A stretch of DNA of 18,306 nt, taken from positions 111,918-130,223 of the forward strand of contig DBYL01000025.1 in assembly GCA_002309835.1 (NCBI GenBank). Direction: 5' to 3'. Source of the stretch: Bacteroidales bacterium UBA1187 (lineage in GTDB: Bacteria > Bacteroidota > Bacteroidia > Bacteroidales > Paludibacteraceae). Numbering within the stretch: the first letter of the stretch is position 1; each line of letters starts with the position of its first letter. The translations under genes were made by a program, and so were the position numbers. Of the stretch, positions 7,888 to 15,949 are shown in pieces. The notes beneath the pieces were generated by a model, which made no database searches, had not been told where the DNA came from, and saw only the letters and a program-made list of their open reading frames with translations.

Positions 7888-9674
7888 GTTACCTCCGGCA
7901 TGAGTGCCATCACGCGCGGCTTCGAGCAGAAGGTACGCATCTTCATGATCAGGCGCTCCTCCTCCGTGGTGTCATCCAGCATCTTGAGAATCTCAGCAAA
8001 CGGATCTTGCTTCTCCGGATAGTACGCCAACTTATACGACTCGAGTCCGGCGAGTTCTACGGCTTTCGCGATAGCATCGTCGATATTTCCTAACTTATCT
8101 ACGATACCGATCTCTACGCCCTTGGTGCCCAGCCATACACGACCTTCACCGATGGACTTGATATAACTCTGCTCTACGTGGCGGCCTTGTGCGCAACGGT
8201 TAGTGAACAGTTCGTATCCGTTCTCCACCATCTTCTGCATCAATTGATGCTCCTCCGGATTCATGCCTTTGTAGAGCATATTTTCCTGCAGGTCTGCATG
8301 TTTGTTGGTCTTAACACCATCGATATCCAGACCTACTTTATCGCGCAGTTTAGCTACATTAGGCACAGTACCAAAGATACCGATAGAACCCGTCAAGGTC
8401 GTCGGTTCTGCGAAGATATAATCTGCGCCGCAGGAGATATAATAACCTCCGGAAGCAGCGTAATCACCCATCGAAACGACTACCGGAATACTATCCGCTT
8501 TAATCTTCTGGATAGCACGCCAGATATCTTCACTGGCATTTGCCGAACCACCGGGACTGTTCACGCGAAGCACCAGAGCCTTCACCTGATCGTCTTTCTG
8601 AATCTTCTTGATGGTCTTGATCACATTCTTTCCTACGATACCCTCGTTGCCATCATCATAGATCTGACCTTCGAGATACAGCACCGCTACTTTGTCTTTC
8701 GCTTTCGACTCCACACGTTTCACATTCGCCAACTTAGCAGTCTTGAGCAGATGATAGTCTTTCGTTCCGGCATAGACGCGCAGCAGCGAATCCATATCTT
8801 GGCAATATACGATGGTATCTACCAGTCCGGCCGCAAGGTTATCCTCAGCGGTCTGAAGACCCATATAGCGGTCAGCCAACGCATCCAGTTCCTCTACGGA
8901 AAGCTTACGAGAAGCGGCAACAGCACTCTTATACTCATCCCAGATTCCACCGATATACTGCATCGTCTGCATACGGTCCGCATCCGACATCGATGTACGG
9001 AAGAACGGCTCTACAGCCGATTTGAACGTACCTACTTTGAGGATCTGCATCTCTACGCCGATCTTCTCCATCACGCGGGTATAATACATCTTCGTAGCCG
9101 AGAGACCATTCCAGTCAACGGCACCGGTCGGATCCAGACAGATACGATCCGCAACAGAGATTACATAGTAGTTGGTTTGCCCATAACTCTTGGCAGAAGC
9201 AATAATCCATTTGCCGCTCTGCTTGAAGTCAATCAGGGCATCGCGAATCGCTTTGGCATTGGCAGGAGCCATGGATAACTCGGCGCCATCCAACCAAATA
9301 CCGAGAATCTTATCGTCATTTTTCGCCAGACGGATATTACTCAAGATATCATCCAAACCGACGGTCTCCACATTCTGGTTACCCACATACGGCACGGAAG
9401 GCATGGATTTCATCAATCCCGCAAACGGACTTTCTTCCTGCGCCTGCTCTACCAGCGTTCCTTTCAGTTCCAGACGATAAATCGTCTTGTCCTCGAGTTT
9501 CACTTCCGGAGTCGAGAACATGTCGCCCATAATCCATCCGAGGATAGCGCTGCAGATGAAATACACAGCGAAGAAAATAAGGCAACCGCCCAGACAACCT
9601 ACTTTACGACGCGGACGAGCTTGCTCTGCTCCTTCCTCTGTCGTCTCTTCATTTTTACGAAATAACCACCACAT
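7878..9674 (-). CDS. sppA: signal peptide peptidase SppA, 67-kDa type
   Basis: Membrane-anchored Ser/Lys protease that degrades leftover signal peptides on the periplasmic side. The 598-aa length matches the two-domain E. coli-type enzyme. Residues 1-26 are a charged cytoplasmic tail and about 27-50 form one membrane helix. The N-terminal domain carries GTFK218SAVEPF, by position the likely general-base lysine. The C-terminal domain carries VNSPGGSANASE and DYAAS408GGYY with the likely nucleophile S408, followed by LTGSIGIFG. Both catalytic residues are therefore present. It sits 36 nt after rnhB and 21 nt before lpxK, within the operon. No TAnnTTTG box was found in the 36-nt gap. Confidence 0.95.
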   Translation of the reverse strand: MWWLFRKNEETTEEGAEQARPRRKVGCLGGCLIFFAVYFICSAILGWIMGDMFSTPEVKLEDKTIYRLELKGTLVEQAQEESPFAGLMKSMPSVPYVGNQNVETVGLDDILSNIRLAKNDDKILGIWLDGAELSMAPANAKAIRDALIDFKQSGKWIIASAKSYGQTNYYVISVADRICLDPTGAVDWNGLSATKMYYTRVMEKIGVEMQILKVGTFKSAVEPFFRTSMSDADRMQTMQYIGGIWDEYKSAVAASRKLSVEELDALADRYMGLQTAEDNLAAGLVDTIVYCQDMDSLLRVYAGTKDYHLLKTAKLANVKRVESKAKDKVAVLYLEGQIYDDGNEGIVGKNVIKTIKKIQKDDQVKALVLRVNSPGGSANASEDIWRAIQKIKADSIPVVVSMGDYAASGGYYISCGADYIFAEPTTLTGSIGIFGTVPNVAKLRDKVGLDIDGVKTNKHADLQENMLYKGMNPEEHQLMQKMVENGYELFTNRCAQGRHVEQSYIKSIGEGRVWLGTKGVEIGIVDKLGNIDDAIAKAVELAGLESYKLAYYPEKQDPFAEILKMLDDTTEEERLIMKMRTFCSKPRVMALMPEVTIQ

Positions 9675-9710
9675 AATTGTTTGATTTTAAAGGTGAATAA
9701 TTGAGTTTGT

Positions 9711-10331
9711 TTATGGATTTGATAGTTTCAAATTAAATGTCATCCTGTGATACGGCGTAGGACCGAATTGCTTAAGCGCAGCATAATGTTCGGCGGTAGG
9801 ATAGCCTTTGTTGTTCGCCCATCCGTACTGAGGGTACTCCTCGTGCAACCGCAGCATATAATCATCGCGATAGGTCTTCGCCAGCACGCTGGCCGCTGCG
9901 ATAGACATATACGTTGCATCACCATGCACCACCGTATGCGCGGGGATCTCCAGCAGTTCGCCTTCCGGCACGTAGGGTTTCCATTTGTTGCCATCCACGA
10001 GGATGTGCTGCGGACGGACGGATAACTTATCCAGCGCGCGTTGCATGCCTATGATGGAGCACTGCAATATATTGCGTTCATCTATCTCCTTCGCCGTCAC
10101 TTCCACTACCGCCCAAGCTACTGCTTCTCGCTCGATGATCGGACGTAAGGCATAGCGCTGCTTGTCCGTCAGTTGCTTGGAGTCATTGAGCCACTCAAAC
10201 TCGGGTATCTGCTCCACACGCTGCGGGTCCAGAATGACGGCTGCGCAAAATACACTTCCCGCCAGCGGCCCACGTCCCGCTTCGTCACATCCGGCTTCTA
10301 TCAGCCCCGATATCATCTGCGTCTTCAACAT
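9711..10331 (-). CDS. rnhB: ribonuclease HII
   Basis: Cytoplasmic endonuclease that cleaves the RNA strand of RNA/DNA hybrids and nicks at single ribonucleotides in DNA. The 206-aa protein has the active-site signature CDEAGRGPLAG with D16 and E17, the third acidic residue in LVDGN (D113) and the fourth in HGDAT (D138), followed by IAAASVLAKTYRD. This is the complete DEDD set of RNase HII and is of normal length. The start ATG is separated from the tamL stop by a single base (TAA-G-ATG), implying tight coupling. A second in-frame ATG at codon 6 could also serve as the start. Confidence 0.96.
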   Translation of the reverse strand: MLKTQMISGLIEAGCDEAGRGPLAGSVFCAAVILDPQRVEQIPEFEWLNDSKQLTDKQRYALRPIIEREAVAWAVVEVTAKEIDERNILQCSIIGMQRALDKLSVRPQHILVDGNKWKPYVPEGELLEIPAHTVVHGDATYMSIAAASVLAKTYRDDYMLRLHEEYPQYGWANNKGYPTAEHYAALKQFGPTPYHRMTFNLKLSNP

Positions 10332-10332
10332 C

Positions 10333-12498
10333 TTAGAACGGATATCCTATTGCGAAATGGAACGTCATATCATCATTCCAACTCAAACCATGCGGCGCGG
10401 TACGCCATTGCTTATCCTCCGATATACGACTCGGGTCATATAATTTCACACCGAAATCGATACGGAATATCAATATCGACAAGTCGAAACGGATACCCAC
10501 GCCGTAGCTCCACGCTATCTGCTTATAGAACTGATCCCAGAGGAACACACCTCCCGGTTGCTCTTCGTAATCCCGTATTGTCCATATATTGCCCGCATCG
10601 GTGAAGGCCGCCAACTCCAGAAAGCTCAGCACTTTAAATCGATACTCGAGGTTCATCTCCAGATGGATATCTCCCGCCTGCTTGTCATATACCAGCGAAC
10701 TGCCGTTGCCTCGGAATGTACCGGGACCTAAAGTACGGGCCTGCCATCCGCGAACGCCATTCGCGCCGCCGGCGAAATAACGCTTCTGGAACGGCACTAC
10801 GCTCGCGTTCAGATACGGCACCGCCACGCCAAGACCGATGTGCGCCACCATATGGTGCTTTGGCGCCATGACGCCATGATAGGTGAAGTTGAAATCACCC
10901 TTTACGTACTGCGCAAACGGGATTTTCCATAGCACATACGAGCCCTCGTCATTCTTCGCAAACCGCGCCGCGGCACTCAATCCGTATAAGGCATTACCCG
11001 CCGTCTCCAATCGGATAGCGAACTGCAGATACGAGCGGTCCGGATAATGCTGGTTATAGGTGGAATAGGAGCCCGTATAACTCCAATCGAGAATGAAATG
11101 GTCCTCATAACTGGCCTTCAGCACCGAGGAGCGGTCCATGAAATCGCGCTTGAACTGATCGGACATCCACGGCAGGTAGATATAGTTGAAGTCAATGAGG
11201 TTGAACTGATGTGTCCAATGGCTACCGGGCTTACGCGGCACGATATACGATAGACCGGCATTGGCTATCGTGCGGATATATTCATCCGGTCGTCGCTGCT
11301 GGTAGTTATACGCGATATTGATTTTCACATTCGATGGGAAGAGCAATCCTACATCCGCCTTCGCCTCTATCGCTCTACCTCCGTTGGTACGCCATTCATA
11401 CGAAGCACGAGCGCCGAGCGTCAGCACTTCCGCGCCATGGAAGATATTCTTATTGCTATAGTTCAGTCCCGCGGCTATACCCCAGTCTCCGGCACTATAC
11501 GTACCTTCCACCTCCGCGGCTATGGAATTGAGACGGCCGCGCGAGACAGTGATATTACAATCCAGCAGCGAGTCCTCCACCGGGGTGAAAGAGATATCCA
11601 CATATTTCACAGGCGGCAGCGCATTCATGCGCGCGTAAGTACGCTCCACGCGCCACTCTGCATACCGCTCTCCTTCGCGCAGACGACTCGCACGCCGCAG
11701 CGCACTCTTACGCAGGAACGGATAATCCAGTGTATAGTTTACTTCGCGTATTGAATAGCGGGTATAGAGCCGCTTCAGCGCCGCTGAGTCGAACTGGGAT
11801 ACATATGGCGCCAGATGGATACGCACATCCACCTCATGCGAGTTGAGCGAACTATCGGCCGTAAACTCCAGTATCGATTTCTCGAAATAGAAATAGCCTT
11901 GATTACGCAGCACAGTAGTGATACGCTCGCGCTCCTCATCCAGCGTAGCCGTAGAGAACTGCTCGCCTTTATGCACCTTGCATCGCTCATCGCGGGCAAT
12001 AGCCGCCAACTCCGGCACTGGGATATCCACCTCATAGTTGCGTACCTTATACGGCTGATGCGCCGTCACCAGATAGGTCAACTCGATCTTACGACCCTTC
12101 TTATACACTTTCTGCGTATCTACCTCAGCCTGGAAATAACCCATGTTATTCATCTGCTGGCGCAACTGCTGCATGCTGATTTGAGTCAACTCCTCATCAT
12201 AGATGACCGGCGCCTCACCCATCTTCTTCGCATTCGCCGCCAGGCGTTTTTTCGCTTTAGTCGTCGTATCCAGCGGAGCGGTATTATATACATGGAGCTG
12301 GAGTTTCCAGAAACCGAAAATCTCCGTATTCTGCTTCTGACGCAGATAACTGCTAAGCGAACCCGTAGAAACGGACTTATCATCCTCGCATTTTACGCGC
12401 ACTTTATTCAACAGATATTTATCCTGCGGCACAAATTTCGTAGTGTTGCAGGAGGCGAAAAAGAGGATACTGAGCAATAGCCAACCGGCCATTCTCAT
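10333..12498 (-). CDS. tamL: TamL-type lipoprotein Omp85 (BamA/TamA family)
   Basis: Outer-membrane assembly protein of the Omp85 family. In Bacteroidota the TamA counterpart, TamL, carries a lipid anchor and is thought to work with TamB. This protein fits: a short hydrophobic signal ending in a lipobox (LFFASC, Cys17), a POTRA-like region to about residue 320, then a C-terminal beta-barrel. The barrel carries the Omp85 VRGW motif near 582-585, DAGNIW, and a terminal Phe (GYPF). Start choice is uncertain. The frame reaches an ATG at 12534, but that is only a few bases from the predicted transcription start. ATG 12498 keeps an Arg in the signal peptide. ATG 12492 has GGAGGT six bases upstream. 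It is the first gene of the envelope operon. TamB is not in the window. Confidence 0.88.
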   Translation of the reverse strand: MRMAGWLLLSILFFASCNTTKFVPQDKYLLNKVRVKCEDDKSVSTGSLSSYLRQKQNTEIFGFWKLQLHVYNTAPLDTTTKAKKRLAANAKKMGEAPVIYDEELTQISMQQLRQQMNNMGYFQAEVDTQKVYKKGRKIELTYLVTAHQPYKVRNYEVDIPVPELAAIARDERCKVHKGEQFSTATLDEERERITTVLRNQGYFYFEKSILEFTADSSLNSHEVDVRIHLAPYVSQFDSAALKRLYTRYSIREVNYTLDYPFLRKSALRRASRLREGERYAEWRVERTYARMNALPPVKYVDISFTPVEDSLLDCNITVSRGRLNSIAAEVEGTYSAGDWGIAAGLNYSNKNIFHGAEVLTLGARASYEWRTNGGRAIEAKADVGLLFPSNVKINIAYNYQQRRPDEYIRTIANAGLSYIVPRKPGSHWTHQFNLIDFNYIYLPWMSDQFKRDFMDRSSVLKASYEDHFILDWSYTGSYSTYNQHYPDRSYLQFAIRLETAGNALYGLSAAARFAKNDEGSYVLWKIPFAQYVKGDFNFTYHGVMAPKHHMVAHIGLGVAVPYLNASVVPFQKRYFAGGANGVRGWQARTLGPGTFRGNGSSLVYDKQAGDIHLEMNLEYRFKVLSFLELAAFTDAGNIWTIRDYEEQPGGVFLWDQFYKQIAWSYGVGIRFDLSILIFRIDFGVKLYDPSRISEDKQWRTAPHGLSWNDDMTFHFAIGYPF

Positions 12499-12544
12499 AC
12501 CTCCACACCCGTATGTACGTAGTACGCGTAACATAATTAGCGTG

Positions 12545-12576
12545 CAAAATTAGCAAAAAATTTTGACATGTCAAAA
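12545..12576 (-). promoter_or_regulatory. promoter of the tamL-rnhB-sppA-lpxK-msbA-mnmA operon
   Basis: On the minus strand, TTTTG (12576-12572) lies 19 nt from TAATTTTG (12552-12545), a Bacteroidota-type promoter. Transcription should begin near 12538. The -33 box is one arm of the palindrome at 12560-12577. Confidence 0.65.
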
Positions 12577-12577
12577 T
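12560..12577. promoter_or_regulatory. 18-bp perfect palindrome shared by two divergent promoters
   Basis: ATTTTGACATGTCAAAAT reads the same on both strands. Its left arm supplies the TTTTG -33 box of the trmH promoter and its right arm, on the other strand, that of the tamL promoter, each 19 nt from its -7 box. It may be an operator for a dimeric regulator or simply two overlapping -33 boxes. Confidence 0.6.
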
Positions 12578-12592
12578 ATTTTAGTACTTTTG
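12561..12592 (+). promoter_or_regulatory. promoter of the RNA methyltransferase gene
   Basis: TTTTG at 12561-12565, a 19-nt spacer and TACTTTTG at 12585-12592. Transcription should start near 12599, so the upstream TTG codon at 12563 cannot be the start and the ATG at 12611 is used. Confidence 0.7.
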
Positions 12593-12610
12593 TGCCAAAT
12601 TTTGGTAATT

Positions 12611-13360
12611 ATGGAGAAAATCAGCAAGGCGCAAATCAAACTTATTAGAAGTTTGCAGCAGAAAAAATTCCGTGACGAGACGGGTCTTTTCGTCGCGGAA
12701 GGAGAGAAATGTGTAGAGGAATTGCGCAAGGCTTTTGAGCTCGTTCATCTCTATCGCGAAGGCGAGAATGCTTCGCGCACGGAGATAGAGCAAATGAGCG
12801 GTCTTAAAACGCCGCAGGGCGTGATAGCGGTTTTTAAGAAGCCCTCCTGCAGCGAAGCGGTCTTACAGCAACAGCAGTCCTACAGCGACAGCGGTAAGCA
12901 GCTAACGCTTGCGTTAGATGGTATTCAGGACCCGGGAAATCTCGGTACGATCATTCGCACTTGCGATTGGTTCGGCGTGCATACTATCGTCTGTTCGCAG
13001 GACACTGCGGACTGCTATAATCCGAAGGTGGTACAAGCCACGATGGGCGCCTTAGCCCGCGTGCAGTTGCGTTACACCAACCTGCCGGAATGGCTATCAG
13101 ACATCAAACATCATACATCAGACATCGCCATCTATGGCACCTTGCTGGAGGGCGGGAATTTATATACGAAGCCGCTCGCGCAAGAAGGGGTAATCGTGAT
13201 GGGCAACGAGGGGAATGGAATCTCTCCTGCCGTTCGCAAACTCATTACGCAAGCTATTCTTATTCCACCTTATAAAAAAGAGGCTTCCGAAGTAATCGAA
13301 AGCCTCAACGTCTCTATCGCTACCGCCATTGTCTTGGCGGAATTCAGAAGGCGCGGTTAA
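12611..13360 (+). CDS. TrmH/SpoU-family RNA 2'-O-ribose methyltransferase
   Basis: SAM-dependent SPOUT-class enzyme that methylates a ribose 2'-OH in rRNA or tRNA; the exact target is unknown. With the ATG at 12611 the protein is 249 aa. An N-terminal substrate-binding region (about 1-95, with FVAEGEKCVEE) precedes the trefoil-knot domain. That domain shows motif 1 DPGNLGTIIRT, motif 2 VIVMGNEGNGIS and motif 3 SLNVSIATAIVL, all intact. A heptamer repeat encodes SDIKHHTSDI in the middle of the catalytic domain, probably a surface loop. It is divergent from tamL with shared promoter DNA, and its stop is separated by one base from the stop of the convergent TPR gene. Confidence 0.92.
   Translation: MEKISKAQIKLIRSLQQKKFRDETGLFVAEGEKCVEELRKAFELVHLYREGENASRTEIEQMSGLKTPQGVIAVFKKPSCSEAVLQQQQSYSDSGKQLTLALDGIQDPGNLGTIIRTCDWFGVHTIVCSQDTADCYNPKVVQATMGALARVQLRYTNLPEWLSDIKHHTSDIAIYGTLLEGGNLYTKPLAQEGVIVMGNEGNGISPAVRKLITQAILIPPYKKEASEVIESLNVSIATAIVLAEFRRRG
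13096..13123 (+). repeat. tandem heptamer repeat inside the RNA methyltransferase gene
   Basis: Four 7-nt units of ATCAnAC: ATCAGAC, ATCAAAC, ATCATAC, ATCAGAC. It is in frame in the coding sequence and encodes the His/Ser/Asp/Ile-rich stretch of the methyltransferase. Confidence 0.8.
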
Positions 13361-13361
13361 T

Positions 13362-13958
13362 TTACAAAGCAATCTGAGGTGGTATTTCCACATTCAGTAC
13401 GCTGAACAGCTGATCGATATCGGCTGGCGTTACGCCGGCTGCGACAGCCTGTTGCAGCAACTCTCTGTAATCCGGCGAGCAACGCAGGAATTTGCGTGCA
13501 TGGAAGTCGTAGCGGATATACGCTAACATGTAGTAGTAGATACCCTTCGGCTCTATCATGATCGCGGCATTCAGGTACTCCTCAGCCTGGTTGATATCCG
13601 GACGCGGTGTGACGAATGCTTTCTTTCCGCGTAGCAAAGCTACAGCTGCCCATAGATATACTTCTGAATTCTCAAAATTATCTACGATAGCCTTATCGAA
13701 AGCGGCAAGCGCCTTATCATACAATTTGAGTTTGAGGAAGCACATTGCCAATGCGCCGTTGACCTGCTTGTTGTTCGGATCGGCAACAAGGGCTTTCTGG
13801 TATGCATTCGCGTACTTGTTGATCTCCAGCATAGCCATACCGCCCATACCGGAGAGAGAAGAGATAACTACCGGACGATGGCATGCCGGACACTCTCTCA
13901 TATCAGTGGATAAGGGTCGGCCGCATCCCGGGCATTCTAATTCTAAAACTTCTGCCAT
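13362..13958 (-). CDS. zinc-ribbon and TPR-repeat protein
   Basis: I do not recognise a named family. The 198-aa soluble protein begins with a zinc ribbon (C9xxC12 and C23xxC26, the CPGCG / CPACH pattern). From about residue 45 to 140 come TPR-like helical pairs (YQKALVADPNNKQV, then LYDKALAAFDKAIVDN, then AEEYLNAAIMIEPKG). The C-terminal about 45 residues, with PADIDQLFSVL, look like a small helical cap. No signal peptide or membrane helix is seen, so it is probably cytoplasmic, acting as an adaptor. It is 11 nt after the four-helix membrane protein gene and is the last gene of the SPFH cluster, which suggests it links that membrane complex to a cytosolic partner. Its stop is one base from the convergent methyltransferase stop. 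Confidence 0.85.
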   Translation of the reverse strand: MAEVLELECPGCGRPLSTDMRECPACHRPVVISSLSGMGGMAMLEINKYANAYQKALVADPNNKQVNGALAMCFLKLKLYDKALAAFDKAIVDNFENSEVYLWAAVALLRGKKAFVTPRPDINQAEEYLNAAIMIEPKGIYYYMLAYIRYDFHARKFLRCSPDYRELLQQAVAAGVTPADIDQLFSVLNVEIPPQIAL

Positions 13959-13969
13959 AGTATTAAATT

Positions 13970-14740
13970 TTAATTATTCAGTAGCAATATTTGGTTACGT
14001 TGCACAGCCATGCGGGTGATATCTGCGCACAGTTGCTTGATCGCTGCCGGATCCTCCTCCATGGCCAATGCGCTTACCTGACTCAATATCTGAGATTCTA
14101 AGGGTTGCGCAGCGGCATTGGACTTCAGCGGCGAGGTACGAATGAGATCATATACCTGCTCTATCTGACGGAAGATAGCCTTGTCGGTCGTAGCGTTCAG
14201 ACGCGTGCGCAGCAGCGCATCAGCGGTCTTGACGTACGCCAACTCCTGCGTATGACGCTCTTGTTTCTCCGTCGTATCACGGTTGACGTAATAGAGGATG
14301 ATCAGCGCGATGAGCACGATACCCCAGAGCACGGTCTGCAGACCGATGATATAACCCAGAGGCACATCGGCGTAGCCGCGGAAATACTCGGATGCATCCA
14401 TCAGGAAGTCCAGCAGGTCGTATTTAATCTGATACAGACGAATAAGCAGCAGCACTACCGGATACAGGCCGATGAGGAACTCCACCCACCAGAAGGTGAT
14501 GGTGATGGTCCAGACGGGCATAGCTATCTCCGGCGTCGCATTTTTCGGATACAACCACGGCGTAGCCAGCAGCAGCGCGAAGGCCAAGTGGCAGCATGCG
14601 TAGTTCACCCATCCGGCCGCATTACGACCATCCGGGCAGAGGTCCGGGTCACTCGTCAGCAAGAAGAAGCAGACATTGAATACAATAAGTAGGATGGCTC
14701 CTATGATCGCGTAAAGCGAAAGAGATGGTATACGTTTCAT
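13970..14740 (-). CDS. four-helix membrane protein of unknown function
   Basis: No family recognised. The 256-aa protein has four likely membrane helices at about 8-28, 43-63, 74-101 and 128-152. A charged, helical C-terminal domain of about 100 residues (153-256) follows, rich in Gln, Glu and Arg and probably cytoplasmic. Two Cys-containing spots (C35 between helices 1 and 2, and a CC pair at 49-50 in helix 2) are notable but show no metal-binding pattern. The ATG follows the SPFH stop by one base (TAA-T-ATG), so the two are almost certainly translated together and may form a complex. The following TPR gene is 11 nt away. Confidence 0.85.
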   Translation of the reverse strand: MKRIPSLSLYAIIGAILLIVFNVCFFLLTSDPDLCPDGRNAAGWVNYACCHLAFALLLATPWLYPKNATPEIAMPVWTITITFWWVEFLIGLYPVVLLLIRLYQIKYDLLDFLMDASEYFRGYADVPLGYIIGLQTVLWGIVLIALIILYYVNRDTTEKQERHTQELAYVKTADALLRTRLNATTDKAIFRQIEQVYDLIRTSPLKSNAAAQPLESQILSQVSALAMEEDPAAIKQLCADITRMAVQRNQILLLNN

Positions 14741-14741
14741 A

Positions 14742-15854
14742 TTACATCTGACTTAAGATTTTCTGTTTCTGTTGGTCGAAATCTTCCTGCGAGATCAGAC
14801 CCATATCGAGCATATCTTTGAGTTGTTTCAGTTTCTCCATGATCGGATTACCGGCCGGAGCTGCAGCTTGTTGCTGCGGTTGAGCCTGCTGACCCAGCGG
14901 GTTGCCGCCGGCCATACCCATACCGCCGCCCATACCTTGCTGCATCATACCGCCCATCATGCCGGCTACGCCGAAGCCCATACCCAGACCGGCTCCTGCT
15001 GCAGCCATACCGCCTGCGGCACCTTCGTTGAGGGAGATATTCTTCATGATATCTACTTGCTGCTGTGCTTGCCAGCCCTGACCGAGGTACTGCATACGCT
15101 TCTTGTCGGTAATCATCTTCTCTACCTCCGGATCCTCGTACGTATCCTTGCAACGAGAGATAGAGAATGCTTTGATGCGGATTCCGTAATCATCGAAGAT
15201 CTCAGCTAACTGCGGCTCTACGTTTTGCGCGAACTCAAGCAGGTTGCTTACAAAGTGGTACACCTCTTTGTATTCGCCCTGCGTCTGCAGTTTATTCAAG
15301 GTCTTGTTGATCGCATCCGCGATGTGCATCGAGAACTGGTTGGCGAAATACTGCGTCAAACCGTCTTGCGTCTCGAAGTCCACATTATTGCCCAGAAGCT
15401 TTGTCAAGAACTTCTGAGGATTGGAAATCTGTACTTTATATGCACCGCCGGCCTTGATGTTAACAGGACCCAACATCGGATCACCGTAACGAATAGGCTG
15501 CATCGTTCCCCACTCGATTTCCTTGCTGTCCGCCTCGCGAACGAAATAAACTACGCTATTAAACGTGCTGACTCCGCCAGAGAGTACATTACGCAGACGC
15601 GAAATGAACGGATAGTTCTCCGTAGACAGTTTATACGTACCGGAGGTAAATACCTGCTCGATGTTACCTTGATTGATAAAGATGGCTTGCTCGCCCGGCA
15701 TTACGATCAAGGTCGAATTGGTATTGAAGTCCTCTTCGGGCTGACGCCAGATTAGTAAATTACCGTCACCGGAGTTTTTGATGACGTCTATCCAGTGTTT
15801 CTGGCCGCCTACATAAGCCGCCTCATTCTCATTTTTCCAATTAAAGAGTCCCAT
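14742..15854 (-). CDS. SPFH-domain protein with C-terminal SHOCT-like module
   Basis: The 370-aa protein resembles the YdjI / 'virion core protein' branch of the SPFH (stomatin/prohibitin/flotillin) superfamily, whose members form membrane-associated oligomeric scaffolds. The SPFH fold spans roughly residues 30-255 (LLIWRQPEEDF, MPGEQAIFINQG, then GIRIKAFSISRCKD). A flexible stretch rich in Gly, Met, Ala and then Gln occupies about 280-340. The last about 30 residues (MEKLKQLKDMLDMGLISQEDF) match the SHOCT short oligomerisation helix pair. No membrane helix or signal peptide is present. It lies one base upstream of the four-helix protein, a plausible membrane anchor. No TAnnTTTG box is visible directly upstream, so its expression may depend on read-through of the hairpin at 15902-15941. 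Confidence 0.88.
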   Translation of the reverse strand: MGLFNWKNENEAAYVGGQKHWIDVIKNSGDGNLLIWRQPEEDFNTNSTLIVMPGEQAIFINQGNIEQVFTSGTYKLSTENYPFISRLRNVLSGGVSTFNSVVYFVREADSKEIEWGTMQPIRYGDPMLGPVNIKAGGAYKVQISNPQKFLTKLLGNNVDFETQDGLTQYFANQFSMHIADAINKTLNKLQTQGEYKEVYHFVSNLLEFAQNVEPQLAEIFDDYGIRIKAFSISRCKDTYEDPEVEKMITDKKRMQYLGQGWQAQQQVDIMKNISLNEGAAGGMAAAGAGLGMGFGVAGMMGGMMQQGMGGGMGMAGGNPLGQQAQPQQQAAAPAGNPIMEKLKQLKDMLDMGLISQEDFDQQKQKILSQM

Positions 15855-15901
15855 ATTAATAGCGATTTATAGGTTAATGCTTGTTTTTGCTTTCGTAAAA
15901 T

Positions 15902-15941
15902 ACAATAAGAGCCGACCGTTTGCGCGATCGGCCCTCATTGT
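15902..15941 (-). terminator. strong hairpin between two genes of the SPFH cluster
   Basis: A 17-bp uninterrupted stem including three G-T pairs, with a 6-nt loop, lies just past the stop of the upstream single-pass protein gene. On the minus strand the stem is followed by an imperfect T-rich run (ATTTTA), so it could be a partial terminator, a processing or stability hairpin, or both. Confidence 0.6.
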
Positions 15942-15949
15942 AGCATCGT

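Noticed and set aside
8178..9278. Long plus-strand open frame (366 codons) opposite sppA
   Set aside because: It is the antisense shadow of a clear SppA gene; its translation is rich in His, Ile and Arg and shows no domain.
12563..12610. TTG start extending the methyltransferase by 16 residues
   Set aside because: The codon is part of the -33 box and upstream of the predicted transcription start; the ATG at 12611 begins a normal family N-terminus.
1883..13123. CRISPR array or IS-derived repeats as explanation of the heptamers
   Set aside because: Units are 7 nt, contiguous without spacers, and differ between loci; no terminal inverted repeats or transposase are present.
14848..15153. Gly/Tyr/Arg-rich minus-strand frame inside the SPFH gene
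   Set aside because: Out-of-frame reading of the low-complexity Gly/Met/Gln region of the SPFH protein.
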